DNA of 17,187 bases from JACDCA01 sp040881785. Lineage in GTDB: Bacteria; Acidobacteriota; Vicinamibacteria; Vicinamibacterales; 2-12-FULL-66-21. Numbering within the stretch: position 1 is the stretch's first letter; every line of letters begins with the position of its first letter. Position numbers and translations under genes: made by a program. The notes under the pieces were generated by a model. That model searched no databases. It saw only the letters and a list, made by a program, of their open reading frames with translations, and had not been told where the DNA came from. This document shows, piece by piece, positions 7,219 to 14,460 of the stretch. The stretch lies in contig JBBECO010000194.1 in the NCBI GenBank assembly GCA_040881785.1, positions 1 to 17,187 on the forward strand, given 5' to 3'.

Positions 7219-8361
7219 TCACCGCGAGGCACGCTTATCGGCATACATCCTCTCGTCCGCCTCTTTCACGTAGCGCATGATGTCGGTGGTGCCGACAGGG
7301 ACCTCGGTGACGCCGATGCTGAGGCCGACGCCGTGGGGGAGGCCGGCGGCAGCGGCGGATTTCGCGAAGCTGCTTTGCAGCGCGGCGGCGCGGGCGCGGG
7401 CCTCGGCTTCGCGGCACGAGAGCAGGATCAGGAACTCGTCGCCCCCCCAGCGGAAGACGTAGTCGGCCTCGCGGACGTTCTTCATCAGGAAGCCGGCCAC
7501 GGCCTGCAGCACCTGGTCGCCGGCCTCGTGGCCGTGGGTGTCGTTGATGGCCTTGAAGCGATCGACGTCCACGAAGATCATCGACAGCGGTACCTCGTAC
7601 CGGCGGTGGCGCTGCAGTTCGCGGCCGATGATCTCGTCGAAGAACCGGCGGTTCCGGCACGTCGTCAGCGGGTCGGTGATGACCAGCTCGCGCAGCTCCG
7701 TTTGTGCGCGCTCCAGGTCGCGGTTGGCGAAGCGCAGCTCGTAGGTCATGTCTTCGAACGTCATGAGCTGCATGCCGAGCGCCGTGAGCAGGAAGGCCGC
7801 GGTCATCACGAACACGACCTGCGCCGCGGCTTCGTCGTTGGGGTCGGCGACGCTGTAGGCGATCCAGACGTGCGCGACCCCGGTGAGCACGAGCATCAGA
7901 CCCGCGACGGCCGCGCCCACGAGCCGTGTCCCACGCACCAGAAACAGATGCGCCGCGCCGGCCGCGACCAGCGACCCGCCGATCAGCAGGTGCCCCGGCG
8001 CGAAGACCGACCGCGGCCCGAGCACGAGCGGCGAGAGCGCAAACCAGAGAAAGACCGGCAGCAGCGCCACCGCGTACGCCTTGCGCAGCGCCACGCGCGA
8101 GCGGTACGCGTCCGCACTGAGCACGAACACCAGGCCCGAGACAATGCTGAGGAACTGCGAGAGGCCGTAGGCGAACGCCGTCGTTTTCTCGCCGGTGTAG
8201 TCGCGCGAGGCCAGCAACATGGCCAGGGCGGTCAGGAACCAGGCGCCCGACCAGTAGAGGATGTAGTTCCGGCGGCGGTAGACAAAGAGCAGCAGCAGGA
8301 ACGCGGCGATGAGCAGCGCCGCGGCGCCGGCGACGGCTCTCGGATGGACGGTCATCAGCAT
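7219..8361 (-). CDS. Membrane diguanylate cyclase (7TM sensor + GGDEF)
   Basis: The enzyme should condense two GTP into cyclic di-GMP in the cytoplasm. The 380 aa product has about seven hydrophobic helices (roughly 11-28, 37-52, 66-83, 97-114, 122-143, 147-170, 180-200), a short amphipathic or coiled linker (203-228), and a GGDEF domain (about 229-380). The active motif GGDEF is intact at 306-310. The product-inhibition I-site RxxD is also present (Arg297-Asp300), exactly five residues upstream. The usual DPLTGLxNRR opening reads DPLTTCRNRR, a mild departure. The ATG at 8361 is supported by GGGAGGGG eight bases upstream; ATG 8355 is an alternative. The gene begins 21 bp after the DUF420 stop, so the two are probably co-transcribed. 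The sensor ligand is unknown. Confidence 0.93.
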   Translation of the reverse strand: MLMTVHPRAVAGAAALLIAAFLLLLFVYRRRNYILYWSGAWFLTALAMLLASRDYTGEKTTAFAYGLSQFLSIVSGLVFVLSADAYRSRVALRKAYAVALLPVFLWFALSPLVLGPRSVFAPGHLLIGGSLVAAGAAHLFLVRGTRLVGAAVAGLMLVLTGVAHVWIAYSVADPNDEAAAQVVFVMTAAFLLTALGMQLMTFEDMTYELRFANRDLERAQTELRELVITDPLTTCRNRRFFDEIIGRELQRHRRYEVPLSMIFVDVDRFKAINDTHGHEAGDQVLQAVAGFLMKNVREADYVFRWGGDEFLILLSCREAEARARAAALQSSFAKSAAAAGLPHGVGLSIGVTEVPVGTTDIMRYVKEADERMYADKRASR

Positions 8362-8369
8362 GCCGATCG

Positions 8370-8377
8370 CCCCTCCC
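8370..8377 (-). promoter_or_regulatory. Ribosome binding site of the diguanylate cyclase gene
   Basis: GGGAGGGG on the minus strand lies eight bases before the ATG at 8361. It is the strongest Shine-Dalgarno match in this run and favours that ATG over the in-frame one at 8355. Confidence 0.6.
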
Positions 8378-8382
8378 GTCCG

Positions 8383-8799
8383 TCAGAACATCCGGTAGAG
8401 CATCACGTACACGATGACACCCGTGACCGAGACGTAGAGCCAGATCGGCAGCGTCCAGCGCGCGATCCGCCGGTGTGTGTCATAGCGCGCGCGGAGGCCG
8501 CGCGAGAGCGTGATGATCGCCATCGGCGGCACGAGCGCCGCGAGCACGATGTGGGTGATCAGAACGAAGAAATAGACGCTGCGGACCGGTCCCTGGCCGG
8601 GAAACCGCCTCGATCCGACGTTGGCGTGGTAGATCACGTAGCAGATGAGGAACAGGACCGAGGTGGAGAAGGCGGCGATCATCACGCGCCGGTGCTGCTC
8701 GAGTTTCCGCTGCCGGACCAGGACGTAGCCGATCATCAGCAGGACGGCCGAGATGCCGTTGAGCGTGGCGTTGACGGCCGGCAGGTCTGTCAGCTGCAC
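8383..8799 (-). CDS. DUF420 (CtaM/YozB-like) cytochrome oxidase-associated membrane protein
   Basis: The 138 aa product starting at GTG 8799 has four predicted membrane helices and begins VQLTDLPAVNATLNGISAVL, the characteristic DUF420 N-terminus. Conserved His are present in the EQHRR, YHANVG and ITHIVL segments. DUF420 includes YozB/CtaM, needed for maturation or activity of heme-copper oxidases in Firmicutes; a similar role here is inferred from the family and the cyoE neighbour. The frame stays open to an ATG at 8964, but that extension would translate the heptamer hairpin at 8838-8914 and has no family resemblance. The GTG has an AGGTGG motif upstream and gives the usual family length. 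Confidence 0.82.
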   Translation of the reverse strand: MQLTDLPAVNATLNGISAVLLMIGYVLVRQRKLEQHRRVMIAAFSTSVLFLICYVIYHANVGSRRFPGQGPVRSVYFFVLITHIVLAALVPPMAIITLSRGLRARYDTHRRIARWTLPIWLYVSVTGVIVYVMLYRMF

Positions 8800-8803
8800 C
8801 AGG

Positions 8804-8809
8804 CCACCT
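8804..8809 (-). promoter_or_regulatory. Ribosome binding site deciding the DUF420 start
   Basis: AGGTGG on the minus strand stands four bases before the GTG at 8799. The spacing is short but workable, and the site supports the internal GTG over the upstream ATG at 8964. Confidence 0.45.
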
Positions 8810-8837
8810 GGCCATCGCGGCCTGGGCGGACTGAGAT

Positions 8838-8914
8838 ATGGGTTATGGGAAATGGGAAATGGGAAAGCGCCGCCGGACGATGCCCTTTCCCATTTGCCAT
8901 TTCCCATTTCCCAT
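8838..8914. repeat. Heptamer inverted-repeat hairpin element
   Basis: The left arm (8838-8867) is four 7-bp units of ATGGGAA type plus AG. The right arm (8885-8914) is the complementary run of TTCCCAT-type units. The arms pair at 27 of 30 positions, with a 17-base GC-rich loop (8868-8884). It occupies about half of the 148-bp spacer between cyoE and the DUF420 gene. The remainder of that spacer shows nothing recognisable. Confidence 0.85.
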
Positions 8915-8947
8915 GACCCCGGCGGGACGCGCTCGTCAGCGGCCCGC

Positions 8948-9838
8948 TCACGTGCGTCCCGCAATCATCAGGATCCAGAGCAGCGGCAGGTAGAGGATGG
9001 ATCCGAAGAAGACGCGCCTGGCGTCTGCGACGGCGCGTGTCTGCGCGAACCGCAGCGTGAGCGCCACGAAGAGAAGCGTCAGCACCAGCGCCCCGGCAAA
9101 ATAGAACGGCGTCGCCATGCCGACGAGCGTGGGCGCCAGGGCCAGCGGCAGCAGCGCCGCGGCGTACGCGACCGACTGCCGGACCGTGCTGCGGCCGTCG
9201 GGCTCGATCACCGGCAGCATCGGGAAGCCGGCGCGCGCGTAGTCGTCGCGGTACATCCACGCAATGGCGAGAAAGTGGGGAAGCTGCCAGAGGAACAGGA
9301 TGCCAAACAGGATCCACGCCTCGCGCGACAGCGTGTTGGTAGCCGCCGCCCAGCCGATCACCGGCGGCAACGCACCGGGGACGGCCCCGATCACGGTCGC
9401 AAACGAGCTCCGCGGCTTGAGCGGCGTGTAGATCGCCGCGTAGAAGATCAGGGTGGCCAGCGCAACCGCCGACGAGAGCGGATTCACGAACAGGGCCAGG
9501 GTGAGGAGGCCGGCCCCCGCGAGGACCGCCGCGAAGATCAACGCGTCGAGCACGGCCATCCGGCCGTCCGCCATCGGCCGCAGCCGCGTCCGCCGCATCA
9601 GCGCGTCGGTGTCGCGTTCGTAGACCTGGTTGAACGCCGAGGCGCCGCCGGCGACGCCGGCCGTTCCAGCCAGCATCGCCAGCACGAGTCCCGCGTCCGA
9701 CATCTCTCCGCGGCCCATCGCGAACCCGGCGAGCGTCGAGGCGACGACCAGCATGTTCAGGCGGGGCTTCGCCAGGGTGACGTAGTCCGCTGCGCGGCTC
9801 CGTCCGTCCGCCAGTGCGACCGCACCTGCTGATTTCAT
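8948..9838 (-). CDS. cyoE: Protoheme IX farnesyltransferase (heme O synthase)
   Basis: The enzyme transfers a farnesyl group to heme B, giving heme O for heme-copper terminal oxidases; it is an integral membrane UbiA-type prenyltransferase. The 296 aa product has family-typical length and about eight or nine hydrophobic helices. The first prenyl-diphosphate motif is NQVYERDTDALMRRTRLRP (about residues 70-88), with Glu74 where many relatives have Asp. The second is YRDDYARAGFPMLPV. The TLAKPRLNML opening is also typical. The frame runs upstream to 9994, but that extension is Arg/Ser/Pro-rich shadow sequence of the cupredoxin gene. ATG 9838 follows that gene's stop by one base (TAGCATG), so translation is probably coupled. 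ctaB is the equivalent symbol. Confidence 0.95.
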   Translation of the reverse strand: MKSAGAVALADGRSRAADYVTLAKPRLNMLVVASTLAGFAMGRGEMSDAGLVLAMLAGTAGVAGGASAFNQVYERDTDALMRRTRLRPMADGRMAVLDALIFAAVLAGAGLLTLALFVNPLSSAVALATLIFYAAIYTPLKPRSSFATVIGAVPGALPPVIGWAAATNTLSREAWILFGILFLWQLPHFLAIAWMYRDDYARAGFPMLPVIEPDGRSTVRQSVAYAAALLPLALAPTLVGMATPFYFAGALVLTLLFVALTLRFAQTRAVADARRVFFGSILYLPLLWILMIAGRT

Positions 9839-9839
9839 G

Positions 9840-10595
9840 CTAGTTGGCCGCCGGCGACCGGAAGGTGAAGGCGACGTTCTTGGTCTCTTTCTCGCCGATG
9901 GTGACCTGCTGGGTCTCGGTCCCCGCCTTGCTGTGCCACGCCTCGACCGTGTAGGTGCCGGGGGGCAGGTTCTTGAACTCGAACCGGCCGCCATTGGCCG
10001 TGACCGCGAAGTACGGGTGCGCGACCACGCCCACGAAGGCGCTCATCCACGGGTGGAGGTCGCACTTCAGCGGCACCATCACCTCGGCCGCCGTGAAGGT
10101 TCTCGTGTCGCGCTGGTCTTTCCGGTGCTGGGGGAAGTTGAACTCGCGGTTCGTCTCCGGCAGCGCGTGCACGTTGTGCATGGTGTCGTCGCTGTTGGTG
10201 ACCTCGAGCGGCTGGCCCACCTGCAGGCCGATCACATGCGGCACGTAGCGGCAGCCCTGCTGATCGAGCGTCACCGGCTCGGCGGGCGTGTCGAAGTGGT
10301 AGTTGCCGAGACCGTCCTTGACGTACACGAACACGTTGTCGAGGCCGCCGTCCTTCACGATGTAGTGCTCGAAGGTCATGCCGGTGGCGCTCGCGCATTT
10401 CGGATCACCCGCGATCCGAACCGTGGGATTCGCCGGCGGCGTGCCTTCGAAGGTCACCCGTCCGGTCACCGTGCCGGCCGTCGCCTGATCGACGTGCTTC
10501 ATGTCGGCATGAGAGACCTGCTCTTCGCCGCCCGAGCAGGCCGAGACCGTGACGAACAGCGCGACCGCGATCGGGCCAAAAACCTTTATGCGCAT
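9840..10595 (-). CDS. Cupredoxin-like lipoprotein with C-terminal regulatory beta domain
   Basis: The 251 aa product has a lipoprotein signal (MRIKVFGPIAVALFVTVSAC) with lipidated Cys20, so it should be anchored facing the periplasm. About 40-190 is a plastocyanin/cupredoxin-like fold. Candidate type-1 copper ligands are His140 or His143 in TMHNVH, and Cys178, His181 and Met184 in CDLHPWM. About 198-247 is a carboxypeptidase-regulatory-like beta sandwich (GGRFEFKNLPPGTYTVEAWH). It is probably an electron carrier or copper protein; its place directly before cyoE suggests service to a terminal oxidase. The frame extends to 10709, but that extension overlaps the M23 gene; the lipobox fixes ATG 10595. 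The fold family is likely; redox partners are unknown. Confidence 0.82.
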   Translation of the reverse strand: MRIKVFGPIAVALFVTVSACSGGEEQVSHADMKHVDQATAGTVTGRVTFEGTPPANPTVRIAGDPKCASATGMTFEHYIVKDGGLDNVFVYVKDGLGNYHFDTPAEPVTLDQQGCRYVPHVIGLQVGQPLEVTNSDDTMHNVHALPETNREFNFPQHRKDQRDTRTFTAAEVMVPLKCDLHPWMSAFVGVVAHPYFAVTANGGRFEFKNLPPGTYTVEAWHSKAGTETQQVTIGEKETKNVAFTFRSPAAN

Positions 10596-10630
10596 GGATT
10601 TCGTATGATATCGCAGGCACTGACGCAGTC

Positions 10631-12028
10631 TCACCGAGGCTCCTGCGTCCCCCCGGCCTCCCGCAGTTTTCTGAGAATACGGTCTTCGATCCAGTGCCCG
10701 TCCCACCACTCGACGGGGTTCACCATGTGGCCGTTGACCAGCATCGTGAAGTGCAGGTGGTCGCCGCCGGCCATCCCGGTCATGCCGCTGCGGCCGAGTT
10801 GCTGCTGCTTCTCGACCATGTCGCCGGGCTTCACGTCCATGGACGACAGGTGCGCGTACAGCGACTGCACCCCCATGCCGTGGTCGATGATCACGCAGTT
10901 GCCGTAGATCCCGAGCTCTTCGGCAAAGAGCACCGTGCCGCGGTTGGACGCCACGATCGGCGTCCCGGCGTAGGAGGCAAGGTCGAACCCCAGGTGCGTC
11001 TGCCGGTCCACTTCCTTGCCTTTGTAGACATACGTCCGCGCGTCGGCGAAGGCGGACTGCACCCCGGTGTTCGTGAAGGGGTAGAAGACGGCACCGCCCC
11101 AGAGCATCTCCGGGGCTGTCTGCCCGGCGAACGACGCAATCTTGTCGGCATTCTTCTGCCGCAGCTCGCCGTTGATCACCAGGAACTTCGCCAGGTTGTC
11201 CCCCTCCGGATTGACCTCGCGGGTGCCCTCGAGGATCGCCGGCACGACACGGTCGATGAAGCTGTCGGTCAGCTCCATCCGGCTCTTCCTGAACGGCTTC
11301 GGGAAAATGCGCTTGTCGAAGTCCGCCTGCGCTGCGTTCCCCGCTTCGTCGCGCGCGAAGACGCGAATCGGCGTCTTCAGGTCCTGGTCGTATCGCAGGG
11401 CGAAGAACGCCACGCGCACGGCCGGATCGGTGACGTTCACGCCCGGCACGCCCAGCCCCGCGGCCGGGTAGCCCGGATACTCGAGGTCGCCGACGATCAC
11501 CCCCGACGTCACGTCCTCCGGCGTCGCGCGATAGACGACCACTTCGCTGCCGCCGTGATTGATGTAGTGGTGCGTCGAGAGCACCGAGACGCGCGGGCGC
11601 TCGAGCCGGACCTGGACGTCCTTGATCGCGGTGGTCTCCGCGACGCGGATCCCGCGGAGGACCGGCTGCGACGCCGTGACGAGGATCCGCGCCGGACCCG
11701 ACTGCAGCTCCGGCACCGACTGCCGGCCGATCTCGCGTGTCACACGCAGGACGGTCCCGCCTCCCTCCTTCGCCTCCTCCTTGACGTCCGCTCCCTGGTC
11801 GCCGAGCGCGTAGACGGGGTACTGCTTCCCGTTCTGCTCGAGCGTCATCGTGAGGCTCGTGAGCTCCGCGCCGGGGGCTCCGACCAAGACCTCGACGGGG
11901 GTGGACGCGCCGAGGAACTTTTCAGGACGGACGAACTCGATCGAAGGGCCGGACATCCGTCCGGCGTAGAGATAGGCGCCGCCGGCGGCGAGGGCGAGGA
12001 TCAGGAGCAGGCTGACGAGAAATTTCAT
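10631..12028 (-). CDS. M23 (LytM-type) zinc metallopeptidase, membrane anchored
   Basis: M23 enzymes cut peptidoglycan cross-bridges or peptides. The 465 aa product begins with a hydrophobic signal or anchor (MKFLVSLLLILALAAGGAYLY). Residues about 25-260 are beta-rich and unassigned, probably Ig-like. The C-terminal M23 domain (about 325-445) has the zinc-site residues His345 and Asp349 in HLGFD, and His424/His426 in DHLHF. All are present, so it should be active rather than a degenerate EnvC/NlpD-type activator. The 120-or-so residues before the catalytic domain (from FRKSRMELTDSFIDR) match the usual helical pro-region in such proteins only in position, so their role is open. It is the first gene of the minus-strand run, divergent from tRNA-Glu, and ends 35 bp before the cupredoxin gene. 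Confidence 0.9.
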   Translation of the reverse strand: MKFLVSLLLILALAAGGAYLYAGRMSGPSIEFVRPEKFLGASTPVEVLVGAPGAELTSLTMTLEQNGKQYPVYALGDQGADVKEEAKEGGGTVLRVTREIGRQSVPELQSGPARILVTASQPVLRGIRVAETTAIKDVQVRLERPRVSVLSTHHYINHGGSEVVVYRATPEDVTSGVIVGDLEYPGYPAAGLGVPGVNVTDPAVRVAFFALRYDQDLKTPIRVFARDEAGNAAQADFDKRIFPKPFRKSRMELTDSFIDRVVPAILEGTREVNPEGDNLAKFLVINGELRQKNADKIASFAGQTAPEMLWGGAVFYPFTNTGVQSAFADARTYVYKGKEVDRQTHLGFDLASYAGTPIVASNRGTVLFAEELGIYGNCVIIDHGMGVQSLYAHLSSMDVKPGDMVEKQQQLGRSGMTGMAGGDHLHFTMLVNGHMVNPVEWWDGHWIEDRILRKLREAGGTQEPR

Positions 12029-12052
12029 CTCTCGATGATAACCGCACCCACC

Positions 12053-12081
12053 TTGACCGTCGCAGGGCCCGCTGATAACAT
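12053..12081 (+). promoter_or_regulatory. Promoter of tRNA-Glu
   Basis: TTGACC (12053-12058) and TAACAT (12076-12081) are separated by exactly 17 bases. They place transcription initiation about 17 bases before the mature tRNA. The -35 matches five of six consensus bases, the -10 four of six. Confidence 0.65.
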
Positions 12082-12104
12082 CAGGGGTTCCTATTCGGCG
12101 CCGT

Positions 12105-12179
12105 GCCGGTATCGTCTAGGGGTCAGGACACGTGGTTCTCAGCCACGGAACCGGGGTTCGAATCCCCGTACCGGTACCA
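12105..12179 (+). tRNA. tRNA-Glu (anticodon CTC)
   Basis: The 75-nt sequence folds as a full cloverleaf. The acceptor GCCGGTA pairs with TACCGGT (first pair G-U). The D arm is GTCT...GGAC; the anticodon stem CGTGG/CCACG encloses loop TTCTCAG with anticodon CTC at 12138-12140, reading GAG. The variable loop is GAAC and the T arm CGGGG-TTCGAAT-CCCCG. The 3' CCA (12177-12179) is encoded. It is a single-gene unit with its own promoter and terminator, divergent from the M23 gene. Confidence 0.96.
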
Positions 12180-12205
12180 TTCATCATAGATTCGTCGGTT
12201 TTGAG

Positions 12206-12235
12206 ATAGCCTCGCGCGCGCGGGGCTATTTTTTT
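12206..12235 (+). terminator. Rho-independent terminator after tRNA-Glu
   Basis: A 10-bp stem (ATAGCCTCGC with GCGGGGCTAT, one G-T pair) encloses loop GCGC and is followed by a seven-T run (12229-12235). It should end tRNA transcription 36 bp before the adenylyl cyclase start. Confidence 0.92.
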
Positions 12236-12238
12236 CTC

Positions 12239-12272
12239 CACGGATTACACGGATCACACGGATTACACGGAT
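12239..12272. repeat. Nonamer tandem array ending in the cyclase start codon
   Basis: Three 9-bp units (CACGGATTA, CACGGATCA, CACGGATTA) are followed by a partial CACGGAT whose last two bases are the first two of the ATG at 12271. It fills the whole interval between the tRNA terminator and the cyclase coding region. The unit family matches 7056-7088. Confidence 0.85.
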
Positions 12273-14460
12273 GCGCAAGACGGCGGCAGGCGTTGTACTC
12301 GGTGTTGGTGCTGCCGCCATCGTCCTGGCGCTGGCGGCCACAGGCCTGCTCGACAAGTCCGAGCTCGACCTCTATGACTGGCGGATGCGCACGGTCGCCA
12401 CCGTGCCGCCGGATGTCAGCCGCGACATCGTCATCGTCGAATTGAACGACACGACCATCCGCGATCTGGATCCCGTCTTCGGCCGGTGGCCCTGGCCGCG
12501 GGCCGCAGTTTCACTCCTCGTCGACTTTCTCAATCGCGCGCCTGCGAAGGTCATCGCCCTCGACTTCGCGTTCACCGAAGGGGACCGCGTCCTGCGGCAC
12601 CGATTGGGCAGCACCGAGCTCTCCGGCGAGGAGTCGGACGAGGCGCTGGCGGCGTCGATCGCCGCAGCCCCGGCCACGATCCTGCTGGCGGACGCGACCT
12701 ACGAAGGGCTGGTGAGCGGCGGCGAGATGCTGAACAAGCCGTCCGAGTGGACGGCGGAGCCGTACCGCCTTGGTCCCGGCATGTACGAGCGCAGCACGAT
12801 CACGACGCCGTTCCCGAAATTGTCGGCGGTCGGCCCGGCGCTCGGCCACAACTACGCCATCCTCGACGGGAGCGGCGGCCTTCGACGGATCCCGCCGTTC
12901 GTCCGCGTGGGCGATCGCTTCATGCCGTCGCTCGGCGTGGCAGCCGCGCTGCGCGGTCTCGATGTCCGCCCTGAAGAAGTCATCCTCGAAGGGCGCACGC
13001 TTCACATCCGGGACCGCCGCGTCCCGCTGCTGTCGTCGCAGATCGCCGACGGCACCACTCCCGGCGCCATGAAGGAGCAGTTGACGATGCTCGTCAATTA
13101 CCGGGCGCCGGCGCTGCTGCCGAATGGCGAGAAGCCGTATACCAGCTACGAGGTCCGTCATCTCATCAACTCGGAGATCCAGCTCCTGGGGGACGAGAAA
13201 CCGGACCTCGACCCGCTGGTGTTCAAGGACAAGATCGTCTTCGTCGGCCTGACCGCCTCGGGGCTCGTGGACATCTTCCAGAGCCCGTTCGACAGCAAAG
13301 GGCAGGGACGGATGCCGGGCGTCCAGATGCACGCCAGCATCGCCGACAGCATCCTGTCGAACCGCTTCATTCGCCCGGCGGGCCGGGCCTGGTCGATCGC
13401 CGCCACCGTCGCGACCGCGATCGTCGTCGGGCTGCTGGCCGCGTTCTTCCCCTTCCAGCGGGCGGCGCCGGGCGCCCTTGCCGTCATGGCCGTCTCGGTG
13501 TTCTATGCCGTGACGGCCTTCAAAGGGGGCCTCTGGATCAACATGATCCAGCCGATGTCGGCGATGGCGCTGGCGCTCTTTTCCGGGACGGCCTACCAGT
13601 ACTTCGTCGAGGGGCGCGAGAAGCGGCAGGTCAAGCGGCTCTTCGGCCGGTACGTGTCGAAGGACGTCTACGACCAGTTGATCGCGCATCCCGAACGGGC
13701 GGAGCTTGGCGGCAAGCGGCGCGACATGAGCGTGCTCTTCTCCGACATCCGCGGCTTCACGACGATCACCGAAAAGGGGCAGCCTGAGGAACTGGTCGGG
13801 CAGCTCAACGAGTACTTTTCGCGGATGGTGACGATCGTGTTCCGGCACGAGGGGACGGTCGACAAGTTCGTCGGCGACATGGTCATGGCGCTCTTCGGGG
13901 CGCCGCTGGACGATCCCGCGCACGCCGAACACGCCGCCCAGACGGCGGTGGACATGGTCCATGAGCTGGGGGAGCTGAATCGGAAGTGGGCCGCCGAGGG
14001 GCGCGCCCAGCTCGATATCGGGATTGGCGTCAATTCCGGGGAGATGATCGCCGGGAACATCGGATCCTCGTCGATCATGAGCTACACCGTTATCGGCGAT
14101 AATGTGAACCTCGGCGCCCGGCTGGAATCGCTGAACAAGGATTACAAAACACGGATTATCATCAGCGACGCCACGCGGACGCGGCTGACCGGGTCGTTCG
14201 ACATTCAGCCGCTCGGCGACGTCACGGTCAAGGGGAAGACGCAGGCGGTCGCCATCTTTGAAATCCGGGTCCCCTCGCCGATGCCGGAGGCGCCAGCGGC
14301 CGCCGCGAGCAGCGGAGCGGCAGCGAGCGGGGGTGGGGCCCCGCGAGCGTCAAATGAAGAAGCGCCTGCGGCCGCCGCGAGCAGCGAGTCTTCGAGCGGC
14401 GCAGCGGCAGCGAGCGGGGGTGGGGCCCCGCGAGCAGTGAACAACGAGGAAGCCAAGTGA
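12271..14460 (+). CDS. CHASE2-domain class III adenylyl cyclase
   Basis: The enzyme converts ATP to cyclic AMP in the cytoplasm under control of an extracytoplasmic CHASE2 sensor. The 729 aa product has an N-terminal helix (about 7-27), CHASE2 (about 30-365, with RWPWPRAAV and VIALDFAF), three helices (about 376-447) and a cyclase domain (about 482-655). Metal ligands Asp492 (FSDIRGF) and Asp536 (DKFVGD), base-recognition Lys532 and Thr606, and transition-state Asn613/Arg617 are all visible. The Lys-Thr pair resembles Anabaena CyaB1 and favours ATP over GTP. The tail (about 665-729) is low-complexity, encoded by two GC-rich repeat copies. The start codon lies in a nonamer repeat with no clear Shine-Dalgarno; later Met codons would remove the first helix. 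The stop overlaps the M48 gene. Confidence 0.93.
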   Translation: MRKTAAGVVLGVGAAAIVLALAATGLLDKSELDLYDWRMRTVATVPPDVSRDIVIVELNDTTIRDLDPVFGRWPWPRAAVSLLVDFLNRAPAKVIALDFAFTEGDRVLRHRLGSTELSGEESDEALAASIAAAPATILLADATYEGLVSGGEMLNKPSEWTAEPYRLGPGMYERSTITTPFPKLSAVGPALGHNYAILDGSGGLRRIPPFVRVGDRFMPSLGVAAALRGLDVRPEEVILEGRTLHIRDRRVPLLSSQIADGTTPGAMKEQLTMLVNYRAPALLPNGEKPYTSYEVRHLINSEIQLLGDEKPDLDPLVFKDKIVFVGLTASGLVDIFQSPFDSKGQGRMPGVQMHASIADSILSNRFIRPAGRAWSIAATVATAIVVGLLAAFFPFQRAAPGALAVMAVSVFYAVTAFKGGLWINMIQPMSAMALALFSGTAYQYFVEGREKRQVKRLFGRYVSKDVYDQLIAHPERAELGGKRRDMSVLFSDIRGFTTITEKGQPEELVGQLNEYFSRMVTIVFRHEGTVDKFVGDMVMALFGAPLDDPAHAEHAAQTAVDMVHELGELNRKWAAEGRAQLDIGIGVNSGEMIAGNIGSSSIMSYTVIGDNVNLGARLESLNKDYKTRIIISDATRTRLTGSFDIQPLGDVTVKGKTQAVAIFEIRVPSPMPEAPAAAASSGAAASGGGAPRASNEEAPAAAASSESSSGAAAASGGGAPRAVNNEEAK
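14290..14348. repeat. GC-rich dispersed element, first coding copy
   Basis: This copy runs from GCGCCAGCGGCC through GCGGAGCGGC to the GGGGGTGGGGCCCC core and CGCGAGC. It is translated in frame as an Ala/Ser/Gly-rich stretch in the cyclase tail and shares its ordered blocks with 7089-7177. Confidence 0.75.
14362..14436. repeat. GC-rich dispersed element, second coding copy
   Basis: This copy is in direct orientation with 14290-14348, opens with GCGCCTGCGGCC like the intergenic copy, and ends at the same GGGGGTGGGGCCCC core and CGCGAGC. It carries about 15 extra bases relative to the first coding copy and is also read in frame (peptide ending GGGAPRAV). Confidence 0.75.

Noticed and set aside
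8838..8914. Intrinsic terminator after cyoE
   Set aside because: A long stem but with a 17-base loop, mismatches and no T-run on the minus strand. Better explained as a repeat element.
7333..8916. A 527-codon plus-strand open frame opposite the diguanylate cyclase and DUF420 genes
   Set aside because: The product is Arg/Asp/Glu/His-rich without domains, lies antisense to two well-supported genes, and ends in the hairpin repeat. Long antisense frames are expected at this GC content.
8383..8964. A 193-residue version of the DUF420 protein starting at ATG 8964
   Set aside because: The extra 55 residues translate the heptamer hairpin and have no signal, membrane or family character. GTG 8799 with AGGTGG upstream gives the normal DUF420 N-terminus.
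8948..9994. Longer heme O synthase from ATG 9994
   Set aside because: The extra 52 residues are low-complexity shadow sequence of the cupredoxin gene; ATG 9838 matches the family N-terminus and follows the upstream stop by one base.
10694..12445. A 583-codon plus-strand frame opposite the M23 gene and crossing the tRNA
   Set aside because: It runs through the M23 catalytic region in antisense, then through tRNA-Glu and its terminator into the cyclase gene. No recognisable domain.
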